The position numbers were made by a program, and so were the translations under genes. Below are positions 1 through 12,800 of a stretch of 64,000 nt of DNA, in pieces (the first letter of the stretch is position 1; the number at the start of each line of letters is the position of its first letter). The notes beneath the pieces were generated by a model, which worked only from the letters and a program-made list of their open reading frames with translations, had not been told where the DNA came from and did no database searches. Origin of the DNA: Thraustochytrium sp. TN22. Its lineage: Eukaryota; Sar; Bigyra; Thraustochytrida; Thraustochytriidae. The stretch spans positions 1 to 64,000 of the forward strand of contig JABLUY010000184.1 of the NCBI GenBank assembly GCA_013306675.1, in the 5' to 3' direction.

Positions 1-373
1 TCGGCAAGGCGCTCGGCGCCCTGCGCAAGGAGGGCTTCATGATCATGGGCTCCGGAATGACCACCCACAACATGTACACCGCGCGCGCCGCCGGCGACGA
101 GAACACCTGCGGCACCACCTGGGCCGCCAGCTTCCAAGACTGGCTCGACGACTACTTCGTCAACCCGGACCGCTTTCCCCCAGGAGCCCAAACACGCCAT
201 TCTGCGTTGGGCAACCAAGGCGCCCAGCGCGCGCGAGGCACACCGTCTCCGCCGCCGTTGGCGACTTCAAGGCCTCCGAGAGAATCAAGCAGACCTGGAT
301 GGCCTCCTCCTTCTCCCTCAACATTCTCATCCGGCACGGCACCGCCGAGGATGACGAGGCCCAGGCTGCCTGA
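1..373 (+). pseudogene. Broken 3' part of a LigB/DODA-family extradiol dioxygenase
   Basis: The first reading frame (from base 3) gives GKALGALRKEGFMIMGSGM followed by THN, then W..SFQDWLDDYF, the pattern of the C-terminal half of class III extradiol ring-cleavage dioxygenases (LigB / DOPA 4,5-dioxygenase). The similarity then moves to another frame near base 184 (EPKHAILRWATKAPSAREAH) and to a third near base 260 (GDFKASERIKQTWMASSFSL), ending at TGA 371-373. The usual HPREEHLLPL-type segment is missing between the last two pieces. No GT-AG pair explains the frame changes, so this looks like a decayed host gene with two frame breaks and a deletion. Sequencing error cannot be excluded. The 5' part lies outside the window. 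Confidence 0.6.
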
Positions 374-1309
374 TGGCAAGGCGAAAGCTAAGCGATGTGG
401 CCTTCACCGACTGACAACACACAAGCATGCGAGTTCAAAGCATGCGCTAGCTAGCCATCGCACAATTGTTCCGTTTGGTTTGACTCTTCGATTACAAACG
501 CTTCGATCAAGGCCAGCAAACATGAAGTGCCCACATCAGTTCTACATCAAGAGTCCATGACCACGTCACGCCACGATGTCCCTCCCCACGTCGCGTTCGT
601 TCGAGTACCAGCATGCACCGCACAGCACGCTCGGTTTTCACCGGCTCGGCCTTGAGCAACTTGAGCTTGGTCTTCTCGTCCCCGCAGCAGCACCGTTCAC
701 ATCAAGTTCGCCTCCAGTTCGCCTCCGCCTTCTCGGGCCGAGTCCTCCGTCCCATAGCTTGCCCTGCATCATTCGTTCATTCGCTCGCCTCCCTCACTCG
801 CTCAGGCTCGCCTCGGAGGCTCGCGGGCCTCCTCCGTCGCTCGTCATCGCTCGCCTCTGACCCGCCACCGCCGTCGCGCTCCGGGTCCGGGTGCGGGAAA
901 TCCATTCTCTGCCAGTGCCAGTCGTCGGCTCGGCTGCCTGCCAGTGCCCGCCGCAGCTCGTGCCCGGTCGCTCGGCGCGGCGACGGCGGGCAGAGCCCCA
1001 GCGCGCGGGCCCGCGGCGCGGCCGGCGGCGAGCGAGGAGCGCGCGCGCCCGCGCGGACTCGCGCCGCGGCGCCGCGGCGCCAGCGGAGGCGGCGGCGAGG
1101 CCGCGCGCTCGCAGCCCGCGCGCGCGCGCGCGAGGCGGCAGCAGCCGCAGGCAGGCAGCAGCAGGCCAGACCTCCTCCGCTCGCTCGCTCGCTCGCGCGC
1201 GCGCGCGCGCGGCGGACGCGCGCGGCGGACGCGCGCGGCGGACGCGAGCGCCAGGCGCGAGCGCGAGAGCGGCGCGAGGCGAGGCGAGGCGAAAGGAGGC
1301 GAGGCGAAG
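374..1309. other. Gene-free GC-rich stretch upstream of the acidic repeat protein
   Basis: No supported gene. The stretch becomes extremely GC-rich after about 950, with alternating CG runs (about 1120-1215). It ends in GGCGA pentamers (about 1276-1307) directly before the ATG at 1310. Open frames here use non-ATG starts and have R/A/G composition, so I treat the second half as promoter and leader. Confidence 0.5.
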
Positions 1310-2166
1310 ATGATGGCCGTGCAGAGCCACGCCGTGGCCGTCGTGGACGCGCTGGGCCGCAGGTTTCAGGTGGTGGCGTACGCAGGCATGCCCGTGGACG
1401 AGCTGCGCGCGGTGCTGGAGAGCGCGGCGGGACGCGCTGGCGTCGTCGGGCTCGTGGACCCGCGCGACGAGGCGGTCTTCGCGCTCAGCACGGTCTGCGC
1501 GGCGCCAGACCTGCTTGACTTTAACTACTACAAGATCCTCTTCAAGAGCCCGCCACCGCAGCCGCGGCCATTGCAGCAGCAGCAGCAGCAGCAGCAGGCC
1601 GGGCGGCGCAGGCCGGCCTTCGGAACGGCCGCTGGCGCCTCGGCGCGCGTCGCGCCGCGCAAGCTTGACAGCGGCAGCTTCGACTTGGAGGACAATGACG
1701 AGGGGGACGGCGACACCGAGGACCTGGACACCGACCTCGACGCTGGCACGGAGGGATCCGAGTTTGGCGAGCTAGCCAACGGCATTCATCCGACCCGCAG
1801 CGACGACGACGACGACGGTGAAGAGGATGAGAACGAGGACGAGGACGAGGACGAGGGCGACTTTTGGCTTCGCCAATCCCACCTTTTCATGACCGTCACC
1901 TACATGGAGGACCAGCACATGCTCTCAGAGCGTGACGCCGACATCATCCGCCATCTCGTTGCCGAGGGCGACGATCGTGTCATGGCCGCCATCGAGGTCT
2001 ACTGGCAGGATAAAGATTGGGAGGACTTTACCGATACCCTCGAGCGGATCGCCCGCATCGAGGCGAGCTCTCGCGCCGAGGGCAAAAGGACTGCCGCCTA
2101 TCATGACGATGAAGAGTCCACCTACGACGATGACGACGATGACGACAATGACGACGATGACGATGA

Positions 2167-2209
<43 letters not shown>

Positions 2210-3664
2210 CTTGGGGGCAACGGTGTTCTCGAGGACGAGGAGATGGACGAGGAGGATCAGCAGCTGCTGTACCAAGTCCTGGTCGCCCTGCACAAACGCG
2301 GCCTGCTGTCGCCGGCCGAGACGTTGACCGCGAAGCGCCTGGTCGACATGCGCAACGCGCTCGTGCAGGCCGCCGCTCAGGTGTACGAAGAGCGCGGCGA
2401 CGAGGAGGACTTTGCCGACACCTTGCGACGCATCACGCGCTTTTACGGGCTGGAGCGCGTCCTCCTCCTCATGCTTCAGCAGGGCTACCTGGAGCAGCGC
2501 GAGGCCAAGGTCCTCCTTCGCATGTTCCGCGAAACGCACTCGAGCGTGTCCCTGGCCTGGAAAGCCTACTGCGAGCACCAGAACGAGCGCGTCTTGGCGG
2601 ACCAGCTGCTGACCATCCTCATCGACTTCGACAAGGGGTCCTTCCTCGCCAAGATGCTGCACCAGGGTGTCTTCGACTCGGTCGAGGTGCGCATCCTCGT
2701 CGACCTCATCCAGCGGCGGGACCCGAGCGTGCTTGCCATCTTTGAGGTTCTGCTTGCCGAGGGCGACCTCGAGGATGCCATCGACTCCTTTCACAGGCTA
2801 TGCATCGTGCGTAGCGCCGCCCCCGCGCACCCGCAGCAGATGGACTCGACGCTCTGTAGGGAGGCCTCCGAGACACTCGACTTCGTGCGTGTGCTGCGCG
2901 CCGACGGCGTGCTCTCCGAGCTACAGTTCCAGGTTCTCGGCGCACTCATCAGCAAGCAGGACGAGCGCATTCTGGCCGCGCACGAGGCGCACGCCGCTAC
3001 GCTCGACCTCGACGACTTTGTTGACACCCTCACGCAGCTTTCTATCGTCGCCGGCCCTGAGGCCGTGCGCTCGTGGACCAGCCCATCCGAGCCGCCGGCG
3101 CCGCTCTCCGCCATCGACACCGACAAGCTCATCCTCGACACCATGTTCTACCTCGTCGCGCAGGGCGAACTCGAGCATGACGAGGCCGCCCTCCTTGGTC
3201 CGCTCGTCATGCGCCATGACCCGCGTCTGCTTGCAGCCTTTGACGTCTTTCACGTTGAGAACGACCTCGACGATCTCGTCGACTCGCTCAGTCGCCTCGC
3301 TATTCGCGAACTCCGCAATGCCACCGATGCCGACCTCACAGCCGCCTCGCTCGACGAGCTAGAGGAGGAGGAGGAGGACGACGATGATGATGACGACGAC
3401 GACGATGATGTTGATGATGATGATGACGACGACGACGACGACGATGAAGACGATGAAGACGTCGCAACACGCCAAGTATCCAAGGACCGCGGCCCGAGCT
3501 CGCGCAAGCGCGCTTCGCCAGCGCGCGCCAACGGCCACGGCGCTGGAGACGATGAGACCATCACAGATGACGAGTACGACTGGCTGTCTGAAGACGATGC
3601 GAACGCCGAGTCCGTGAAGGAGACCAGCGATCAGATGTTCGCCATTCAAGAGAAGAAGGCCTGA
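1310..3664 (+). CDS. Acidic protein with six ~60-residue helical repeats, function unknown
   Basis: 784 residues. The open frame extends upstream, but only from a GTG through GC-repeat sequence, so the ATG at 1310 (MMAVQSHAVAVVDALGRRF) is chosen. Residues ~1-75 form a compact hydrophobic domain I do not recognise. A poly-Q stretch and acidic linkers follow. Six diverged copies of one module lie at about residues 191-248, 319-380, 384-440, 444-502, 524-585 and 611-670. Each has a hydrophobic helix ending in G, then E/D..hLh.L....D.RhLAAhEVh, then a DLDDFVDTL.RL-like end. Near-pure Asp runs (DNA 2122-2210 and 3361-3456) separate modules 1-2 and follow module 6. There is no signal peptide or TM helix. 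Acidic tracts suggest a nuclear or chaperone-like role, but that is a guess. Confidence 0.8.
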
Positions 3665-3872
3665 GTTTATGAGTCGAGCAACACCCGGTTTTTCCTCGCA
3701 CATTGCATGTAACAGACCATGAAGATGATGATGATGATGATGATGAACAACTTGACAGACTTTGCTGATTGACAAGGCTGCTTGACGTGAAATGGCGCCG
3801 GCTTCGAGTGAGAACGAGAAAATGACAAAGCCCTCCACGAGCAGACTCAAAGACAAACAGGCGATTGATTCC

Positions 3873-6800
3873 TCACTTGACATTCTCCAAGACCCACTTG
3901 ACCGCCTCGGTCTCAGGCAGCGGCTCCTTGGAGGCTGGCGTGCCGCGCAGGTCGGGTGTCTCGGAGGCGGAATAAAAGGGATGCACGCTGGAGACCGGGT
4001 AGGACATCTGCGGGCAGAGCAGCCTGTTGATTTGGTTGTCATAGTCGTCGTCGTCGATGCGTAGTCGGGCCCAGTACTGCTCGCCCAGCAGCGGCGGCCC
4101 GCCCGGAATGCTGAGCTGCAAAAGGACGTACTCGGAGTGCGGCTCGTTGCAGTCGTCGTTGATGGTACGCACGGTGAACTCGACCTCGGTGTCGTCAGGG
4201 TCAAAGGTCAGCACGCCCGTCTGGTGCACGTAGTCGCCGCACAACTCCTGCCCGCGCGACGTGTACAGCAGCGTCTGGCAGTAGGCCGCTCTGGCTTCTG
4301 ACACGCCGTTCGCCGTAATGTCCGTCGTGCTATACGCCACATGCACGGTCTGCGTGAGGTCACCAAAGCGCTCCACTTTGATGGTGGCCACATTCTGGAA
4401 GGATGGCAAGGTCTCGTGGTTCTCCAGGACCGCGTACTCCTTGTACTTGAAACGCACGTTCACCGCGCCCACGTCCATAGTATACATTGCGCCGCCCTCT
4501 GGAAAGGCGCGCACCGACGCCTCGTTGTGCGTAGTCACGTCCGTACCCATCGGCTCGAGCGCTGACTTGGTCGGGGCGCCCACGATGGCGCTGTACCCGC
4601 TCAGCGCCACGCTGTAACCGAACTGGGCCGGTCCGGACTCTGCCTTGTCTGGGGCCTGCGCCTTGAGCGTCTCGATCGGCATCCAGTAAGGCTTCGCCAC
4701 AAAGGTGCCGATCTGGGACCGCTCCTCCGGCACGCGTCGAAAGACGTAGACTGCGCCAAATTGCGCGCGACCGCCCATGTCGTCTCGGTTGAAGGCGTCC
4801 ACGACGCGCCCGTTTACAGCGCCCACCATGGCGAGGCCCGTGGCATCGTCCACGGCGACAGACCACCCAAAGGCCTCGTACGGGCGGCGATCGCTGGGCT
4901 GCAGCTTCTGCTGTTGCTCCCACACGCAGGTGGAACGGTTGGGCGGCGTGGCCAGATAAAAGCATCCAAACTCGTCGCAGTCGATCTCGCACGGCTCTTC
5001 CACCAGACTCCCAGAGCGCCGCCGAAACGCGTACACCGCGCCTGCTTGCGGCTCGCCAGAGTACTGCATGGCGCCGCCGGCTGGCTGGCGCCGATTGCTG
5101 CCGTCCGAGGAGGGCGTTGTCGACTTGGCCTCGTATGAGGGGTGCCAGTTGAAGCGCACATCGTCAAAGTTCAGGTGGCCCCACGGCTCAGAGCTCGCGT
5201 CCACGAGGCGCAGCACGCCCGTCTGCCACCGGTACATGGAGACATCCCAAACCACGCGACGCATCTCCTCGCGGCACTTGCCCGTCTCGCGGCGGACAGG
5301 CACGCCGTCCACAATGAGCTCCACGTAGACTCGATCCTCATCGCAGCCTCCGCCAACGAGAAAGCTTAGCTTCGTGCCGTAGATTTGAAAGGCGTCCGAC
5401 GTCAGCGTGCCCTGTGGCTCGTCCCCCTGCACGCGGCCTTCCTCGTAGGATGTGGAGAAGCCGCCGTTCGAGTACGTGGCCGGCCGCGCCTCGAAGGTGC
5501 CAATGTAAAATCTGCCGCGCGGCTTGGACGCCTCGCCGCGCCGCGGCGAGAGGCCAAACATGGCCTCGCGCAGCTCGTGCGCGGGAAGCGTGCGCGGCAA
5601 CGGGTGGTCGACGTGTGTGCTGCCCGGGCCGTACGGCACCGTGCGGTCCTCGCCAGTAATGTACTCGGCGATGTCGATCTTGGTGCCCTCGCGATTGGAG
5701 CTGCCAATGTAGGTCTTGCGCTCGTAGTCGCGAAAGTTTGACACGAGCCAGTCGCCATACACGTTGCGCTGTGCGCTGTTGTCGCCATACGTCGGCTGCG
5801 CGTCGAAGGCGTCGCCCGTCTTGGTCCAACCGCGCAGGTCGCCCGTTTCAAAGTCCCACGTGCTGCGCGCCTTGGCCGTGTCGCGAAAGGCGCTCACCAG
5901 CACCTGGTCCGTGTCGATGGCCAGCGCGTGGCCAAAGCGATCGCCATGCTCGCTGTCCTCCGCCTCGAGCCGCGTCTGCTCCACCCAGACATCCGTCGCC
6001 GCTGCATTTCCGTTGAAGGGGTTCGGCTTGGGCGCCACGTCCAGCCCGCTTACCGACGTCGGAGCCGCCACCTCCGTCAGGCTGCGCAGCAGAAACACGT
6101 ACGCCGCGCCGCGCCCGTAAAAGGTCAGGTCGCGCGCGCCATTGGCGCCCGGGCTGAATTCGGGGAACGGATTCGCCACGAAGGGCACGTCCGTGCTCAA
6201 CTTGCCGCGAAAGCAACCCAGCACGTAGGGGGCGCGATGTGGCGTCAGGTGGTACACGTAGTGCCCCAGGGCGCTGTCCATGCGGCCGTTGCACGCATCG
6301 AGGTCCGTCGGGATGTTACCAAACTCGTCGAACGGGCCGTAGATTGGGAAGCCATCCAGCGCGTAGCCGAGCTTGGGCGACCTCGCCCCGGGCGTCGGAT
6401 TCGTCACGGCGTCCGCGTCAAACTCCAGCGGCGTGTACTTGCCGGTCTGCAACTTCGGCACACTGGCCGCCAGCTCAGGAGGCTGCGCGTAAAAGCAGAT
6501 CGGATTGCTCCGGTACCCGTACATGTCCGACTTCTCGCCGCTTATGCTCACGGGCGCGCCACTGCACAGGTCCGCCAGGTTGCCGCTGTACCCGACCGAG
6601 TCGGGCCGCGTCGCGTCGTCGCCGTCTGCTGTGAATGGGTTGAGAAAGGGCACACCGTTCAGAGCGAAGCCCACAACGCCGGCCGGCAGCCGCGTTGCGT
6701 CTCTCAGCACGGACACTGGGTTCACGACCGTAACGTTCGGAAATCGGGGCAGCCGCAACACGTGGCCCTGCGGCAGCACCCTGCGCGCGTTGTCTGCGGC

Positions 6801-9800
6801 GTTCGCAAACATGGTGTCCGGCGTCAGCGGGAAGATGCCGAGAGCGTGGTCCGGAATGCCGTTGCTGCGGATCGTCAGCGTGTTTGCATCTGTCTCCTCG
6901 CAGGTGACCACCGAGTACAGTGGCATGCCGGCATTGGCCTCCTCCAGGTACGAGGTCTGCTCCGCCGCGCTTGCGGCAGCCCACGAGTATGTGTTGGCGT
7001 ACTCGTTGAGCGACCACGCGTACAGCGTCGGCTGCTGATCACCTGCAGTGAAAAAGCCGGCGTCCGCGCACGTCAGCCCAACGTCTCCGGCCGCCTCGGA
7101 CGGCTTGTTCGCCTCCACATAACGCTCATTCGCGCCAAGAGGCGCCCCCACCACGAGCGTGTCATCGTAGAGAGCGACGCTCGACCCAAACAGGGGCCGC
7201 TCCATGTAGATCTTGCGGTGCTCGCCGCTCAGAGGGTACGCTGCATCCGCGTAATCCGAGGACTTGACCATCTGAAAGAGGTGCCATTGGTAGTTGTACC
7301 GCTTCCGATACAAAAAGACCGCCTCAAGCCCCTTGGCACCGACCGCCGCGAATCTGCCATGCAGAGCGACGGCGTTCGGCCCCGCGTAGTGTGCGTCCTT
7401 GCCCGTGTGGTGGTGATCGTTCTTGCAGCGCGCCTGGGAGCCAGAGTTGGCCGGGTCGCAGCGCGCGTCGAAGAAGACCGTCGGGTCCAGCTCGAATTGC
7501 GCCTCCAGCGCCCACGTGCCCGGCACGAGCGTCCGGTCAGCGCTGGGCGTTGCGATTTCCCGAATGAAAATGTACACCGCGGGCGGCGACTCGCCCGGGG
7601 CGCCGACGATGATGCGGTGCGGGTCCATGTCATCTGTTGCCACCGAGAGCCCGAAGCGACCAGACGACACCGCGTTGGGCGACTCCAACGTCGCCTCGAG
7701 CTCCCAGATCCCGGTGGTGGCGGACTGCAGGTAGACGTAGGCGGCGCCCGCGTCTTGGAGGCCACCGCGGCGTTCGAGCGGCGCCGTGACCACGGCAATG
7801 CGGCCCTTCATGGCGGTTGCGGACCCGAAGCGCGCCTGTGACGCAGGCGTGGACGCAAAGTGCTTGTCGAAGGTGTCCTGCGTGCCGACGCCGCCATCGC
7901 CGTCGTCCTGGATGGTGAGCACGGACCATAGGTCGCCGCCCGGCACGGGCCGCATGCCGGCCGAGAAAAGGAGCAGGTTGACGGTCTCGTCCGGCGTTTC
8001 GAGGACCGCGTCGTTGGTGATGACCACGTCAAAGGTCTGGGAGCGCTCGTTGGCGCCGAAGGCAAGCTGACCCCCGGCCGGCGCGTAGTCAGACTGCGCG
8101 CGAAAGTCGAAGCGCTCGTACTGCGAGTCCGCCCGCACGCTCTCGGCGTACGTGGTGGACGCGGAAAGGTTCATCACAGGCATCTGGCGACCCGGCGCCA
8201 CCTCGAGCGGGTCCACGTAGGGAATGTCCACGTAGACGTCGGGCGTAATCTTGGCGGCATCCCAGGAGTGGTCGTCCGCGTTGAGCCAGAGGCACTCCGC
8301 CGTGGCGCTGGAGTCCAGCAGGCAGTCCGCGCGCGCGCGCGCCGTACCATCCTGCAGCAGGTACTGCACGGTGACGGTCTCTTCTAGCGCAAAGGTTACC
8401 GGCAGCGTGCCAACGGGCGGCTCGCGGCCCACGACGCACTGCGGCACGCAGCGCGAGACGCCGATGCTGGTTGTACCGGCAGCCTCGGACGCCTCGGACG
8501 CGGTATTGGTGAACTTCACGTTCACGAAGCCGAGGTCGAAGACGTAGGCGGCGCCGCTGTTGATGCTCGAGGTGTCCATCATGTCGCGGTTCGGCGCGCC
8601 CACGATGGCGTACCGGCCACGCATTGAAATGGCCTCCCCGAAGAGGTCGCCGTCCTGCTGCACCTCGGGCCGCAAGATGGCGTGCTGCTTCCAGTCGCCC
8701 GTAGCTGACGGGGACCGCTTGAAGACGTGCGTCTCGCCGTGAATGTACGGCAGCGGCTCCTGGCTGACCTCCACCTCAATCTCGCCGCCACCTTCGAGCC
8801 GGCTCGTGGCGCCCAGCAGCGGCTGCGCGCCCACGGCGCCGCCCGCGGAACGCATGTCCAGAAAGGTCACGAGCCACGTGTGACCGCCGTACGCGTCAGC
8901 GTCGGTGCGTGTGACGAGAATGTCGCCGGCGCCCAGCTCGCGGTCCACCTTGGTCTGCACATCTGCGGCGGATGCGTCGAACGGGAGCCAGGACGTCTGG
9001 AGGTCCGTGAACGCGCTCGTGTACACGGTCTCCTTCTTGCCTTCGCCTGCGTAGGCGTCCGCGCTTAGGCGCGCCGCCCGAATTGTGGACTCGTCCAGGC
9101 CCGACTCCTCGCGACGCCACGTAAGTGCGAAGACGTTGCGAATGTAGGGCGACGGGTCGCCGGCCGCCGCCGCCGCCGCGATGGTTTCGTTGGCGACAAA
9201 GGTGCGCACCTTGAAGATGTAGCGGCGCGCATTGAAGGCGCCGCGGTACTCCTCCTGCTCGGTGGCGAGGAGCAGGTCGCGTTCCAGTGCGACGGCGTGG
9301 CCGAAGCGGCCCTTGGGCCGCGGCGCGCGCGGAGCGATTCGCTCGTGCAGCGTGAAGATGTTGCGCGTCGAAAGCCGCGTGTACGAGTACACGGCACCGC
9401 AGTCGACGAGCGCGCTGGTGGTCTGTGCCTTTCGCGAACGGCGCTGCAGCTCTTCGGCGCCGGCCACGTGAATCTGCTCGTCCAGATCGCTCTCGAGGCC
9501 GTCCGCGTATTCGGCACCAATGACGAGCGTGTTCAGGTCGGTGGCGATGGAGCTGCCAAAGGCGTCGCCCGGCTGGCCGTCGCCCGGCGAGATGGCCTGG
9601 TCCAGCGAGAACGGCCGATTCGTCGCTTGCCGCTTGAACACGTAGACGCGACCTGTCGCGCTGTCCTTGCCGGGTGCCGAGGCCACGATGAGGTCACCCT
9701 TGACGAGCACCACCTTGCCGAAGTGGTCGTTCACCTCGCGGCTCGTGACCACGAGCTTTTGCGTCTGCAGCCAGTCGCCTCCTGTTTGTCGCTTGAAAAC

Positions 9801-12800
9801 GTAGACAGCGCCGGCGCTCGCGACCTTGTTTGCGCCCGATGCGTCGTACGCGTGATGCGGCGCGCCAACGACCGCGGTGTCCTGGTAGATGCTGACAGCA
9901 TAGCCGAAGTCGTCGCCAGCGATGCAGTCGCTGCCCATAAGTTTGGCATCCTCGTACCAGGTCAGCGTGGGCGCTTCAAAGGTCGATCCGCTCGTGTCCG
10001 GCAAGAAGACGTACGCCGCGCCGGTCGCGTAGCCCGTGTCGCCAGTGGACTTCCCCAAAATGGACCCCTTTACCTCCTCATTCACCTCCACGACGCCGTA
10101 GCGGTGTCCGTTGCGGCCGACCGACGCCGTGGAATCAAAGAGGATGGGCTGCGTCTCAATTTTCACGTCCGCGGTGACGGGCTCCAATAGAGGCAGGTCG
10201 CCGTTGTTTGGGTACACAAAAGTGACCAGCGCGATGATGCGGGAGGCTTGCGCCGAGGTGCTGGCCTGGCAAAGCACGTGACCGCTGCTGGCGTCCAGCT
10301 CGTTGACCTTCTCGGTAGACCCCAGGTAGTAGACCACGGTGACATCCGTGATGCTTGAAGCGGCCTCCAGCGCGGCCTCCAGCTCGGGCGCCGTGGCTGT
10401 GTAAGAGACATAGGCGGAGAGGTGCGTGCGGAAGCGAAACGCGAGTTGGCCGCTGTCGGCCGAGCAGGTGATGGACTGCACTTCGGCGTCCCCGCGGTAC
10501 GATGCGTGCGGCGCGCCGACGAGCGCGACCGCCGACTTGGTGCCGTCCGTTTGCGTCGAGTTGTCGTAGGAGACGGCCCAGCCGAAGTTGTCGTAAGGGG
10601 TGGAGTCCGACCCACGCAGCTTGGCGGCCTCGCTCCACATCTTGTTGACCTGGTCGCGGAAGATGACGTAGGCCGACCCGGTCTCATGGCCCATCTTGCC
10701 CATGACGGGCATATCGGCGGGCAGGAGGAACTGGTCAATGTCCTGAAGCACGCAGGTGTCCGGCTCGACGCTGGCGTCGTAGGCGTGCAGCGCATTGTTT
10801 GTCGGCTGGCAGCTCAGCGTGTCCATGTTGTCCACCGCGTAGGCGTACTCGATGAGAACGCGGGCGCCCGTCCCGCGCAGCTGGTACGTGTCCGCCTTGA
10901 GCGGTGGCAAATTACTCGGGTCGTCCGCCACGAAGCCGTACTCCGTTGCGGTAGAGGTGGCGAGAAAGGTGACGGTCCACACATAACCCGTGGATGTGGG
11001 CGACCGCGTCACGCTCACGTCCTGCACGGTGGGCAGGCCCTCGAGCTTGGCCTCGAAGGACCCCGGGCTCTCGTCGAAGTCCAGCAGGGCGCTCGGTCCG
11101 TACCCCTTGAACCAGAGGCTGAACTTGCCCGCGAGCGGCGCCGTGCCGTCTCGCACCACTGTCACAAGCGCGTTGACGCCGAGGCCAGTGAGCCCCGAGG
11201 TGTCCACCTCGACGGGGCGCCAGTCGTAGACACCAACCGTGGTGGCGGGAAAGGTGAGGTCCCAGGTGTAGCCACCTTGGCTGTCGGGCCCCGTGCGCGA
11301 GACGTCGACGAGGTTGAAACTGGAGTACAACGACTGGTAGTGCGTAGCGACGAGGCTGCGCACCGCGGTCTCGACCGCCGTCTTGACCTGCAGCCCGCTG
11401 GACGCGATGTCGAGGTCGATGGTCGCGACCGAGGCCACCTCGTCCCCAAGCGGCGTGTTGTCGCCGCCTACGAGCAGCGAAAAGGTGCCCCCGATGACAG
11501 GGCTGTCGGTGAGCGTGGCCACGGTGACGCTCACATCGGCTGATGCGGAGCTGGCCGACTGCAAGCCCTGGAACTCGGTCGCCGAGTACCGGAAGGTGTC
11601 CGGGTCCGGGCTCGTGGACGTGCTGAGCCCGACGAAGTTGGGCACGAGCTGCGGGATCTCGCCTTCCAGGTCGCTGAAGTAGATGGTCCAGTTGTAGCTG
11701 TAGGACGCCGTGCAGGCGTCCGTGACGGGCACCTTTTCGACCGTGAGCGAGCCGACCCCAAGGTCCGCCTCCAGGTAGGACTTGAGCACATTCTGGTGCA
11801 CATCGTAGCGCAGCGGCCGACTCGTGCGCGTGCCGTAGGCGAGCGTGAAGTAGCCGCCGAGCGCGCCGCCCGTGCCGCAGGAGGAGACCACCTGGACCTC
11901 GGTGCGGTGCTGCGCACGGATCTGCACGCGCTGAACCTGGTTGACGAGCGAGGCGCCCTCGTCGGCCGCTGTGGTGACGCGCTGCACCTCAAGGATGTTG
12001 AGGTCCTCACGCGGCGCCCCGACCACCGCGGTGTCGTCGTACATGGAGACGGCGTGACCGTACTCGTCTTGCTTTTGCGCATCGCCCGGGAGGACCTCGA
12101 ATTCGGTGGACGGAAGCACGTCGAAGCTATGCCGCACGGACAGGTCACGGCCGTCGACGGAGCTTGTGAACTCGAGCTCGTAGCCTGTGCCTTCCTGCAC
12201 AATCTTCAGGGAGCGGAAGCGCGCCACGCCACGGAAGAAGGTGGCTACCGGAGTCCCAAGCAGCGGGAAGTTACCCGGGCTGACCACGAGGGCCGCGGTG
12301 ACCGTGGCGGAGCTCTCGGCGTCGAAGACGTTGCCGCCGCCGTCGACGAGCTGCACGATGGGCTGCTCGTAAAAGGGCAAGCCGCTCGAGTACGCGCCGC
12401 CGACACCGCGCTTGATCTCCAGCGCCGTCGGGTCGCCCAGCACCACATCAAAGGGCGGCGAGTCAGCGATCACGGTGTACAGCACTCCGGTGGCCGTGCG
12501 CATGTGGGCGGTGAAGCGAATCTGATAGCCCTGGCCGACATTGTTGATTTTGAAGTCGGTCGCAGTCGCGATGCCGGCCGTGAAGGTCAGCGTGCGCGAC
12601 GGGTAGAGGTCCGACGAGAGAAGCGCCACGGTCGGGTTGTTGCTCAGATAGAGCTCCACCTTGGACTTGGGCGGCGCCACGTTATCCTCCGTGACGATGT
12701 TGCCGCCGGCGTCGCGCATCGAGATGACAGGCTGGTCCTCGAACGGCAGGCCGCCCTTGGCGCCCGAGACGTTCTGCTCCATGCGAATCTCCACGGCGCG

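Noticed and set aside
944-1309. N-terminal extension of the acidic repeat protein
   Set aside because: It begins at a GTG and runs through CG-alternating and GGCGA repeat DNA with R/A/G composition. The ATG at 1310 starts ordinary protein sequence.
1925-2794. 289-codon antisense frame with poly-Val
   Set aside because: It is the complement of the Asp-rich repeat gene. Poly-Val is the shadow of GAC/GAT codons.
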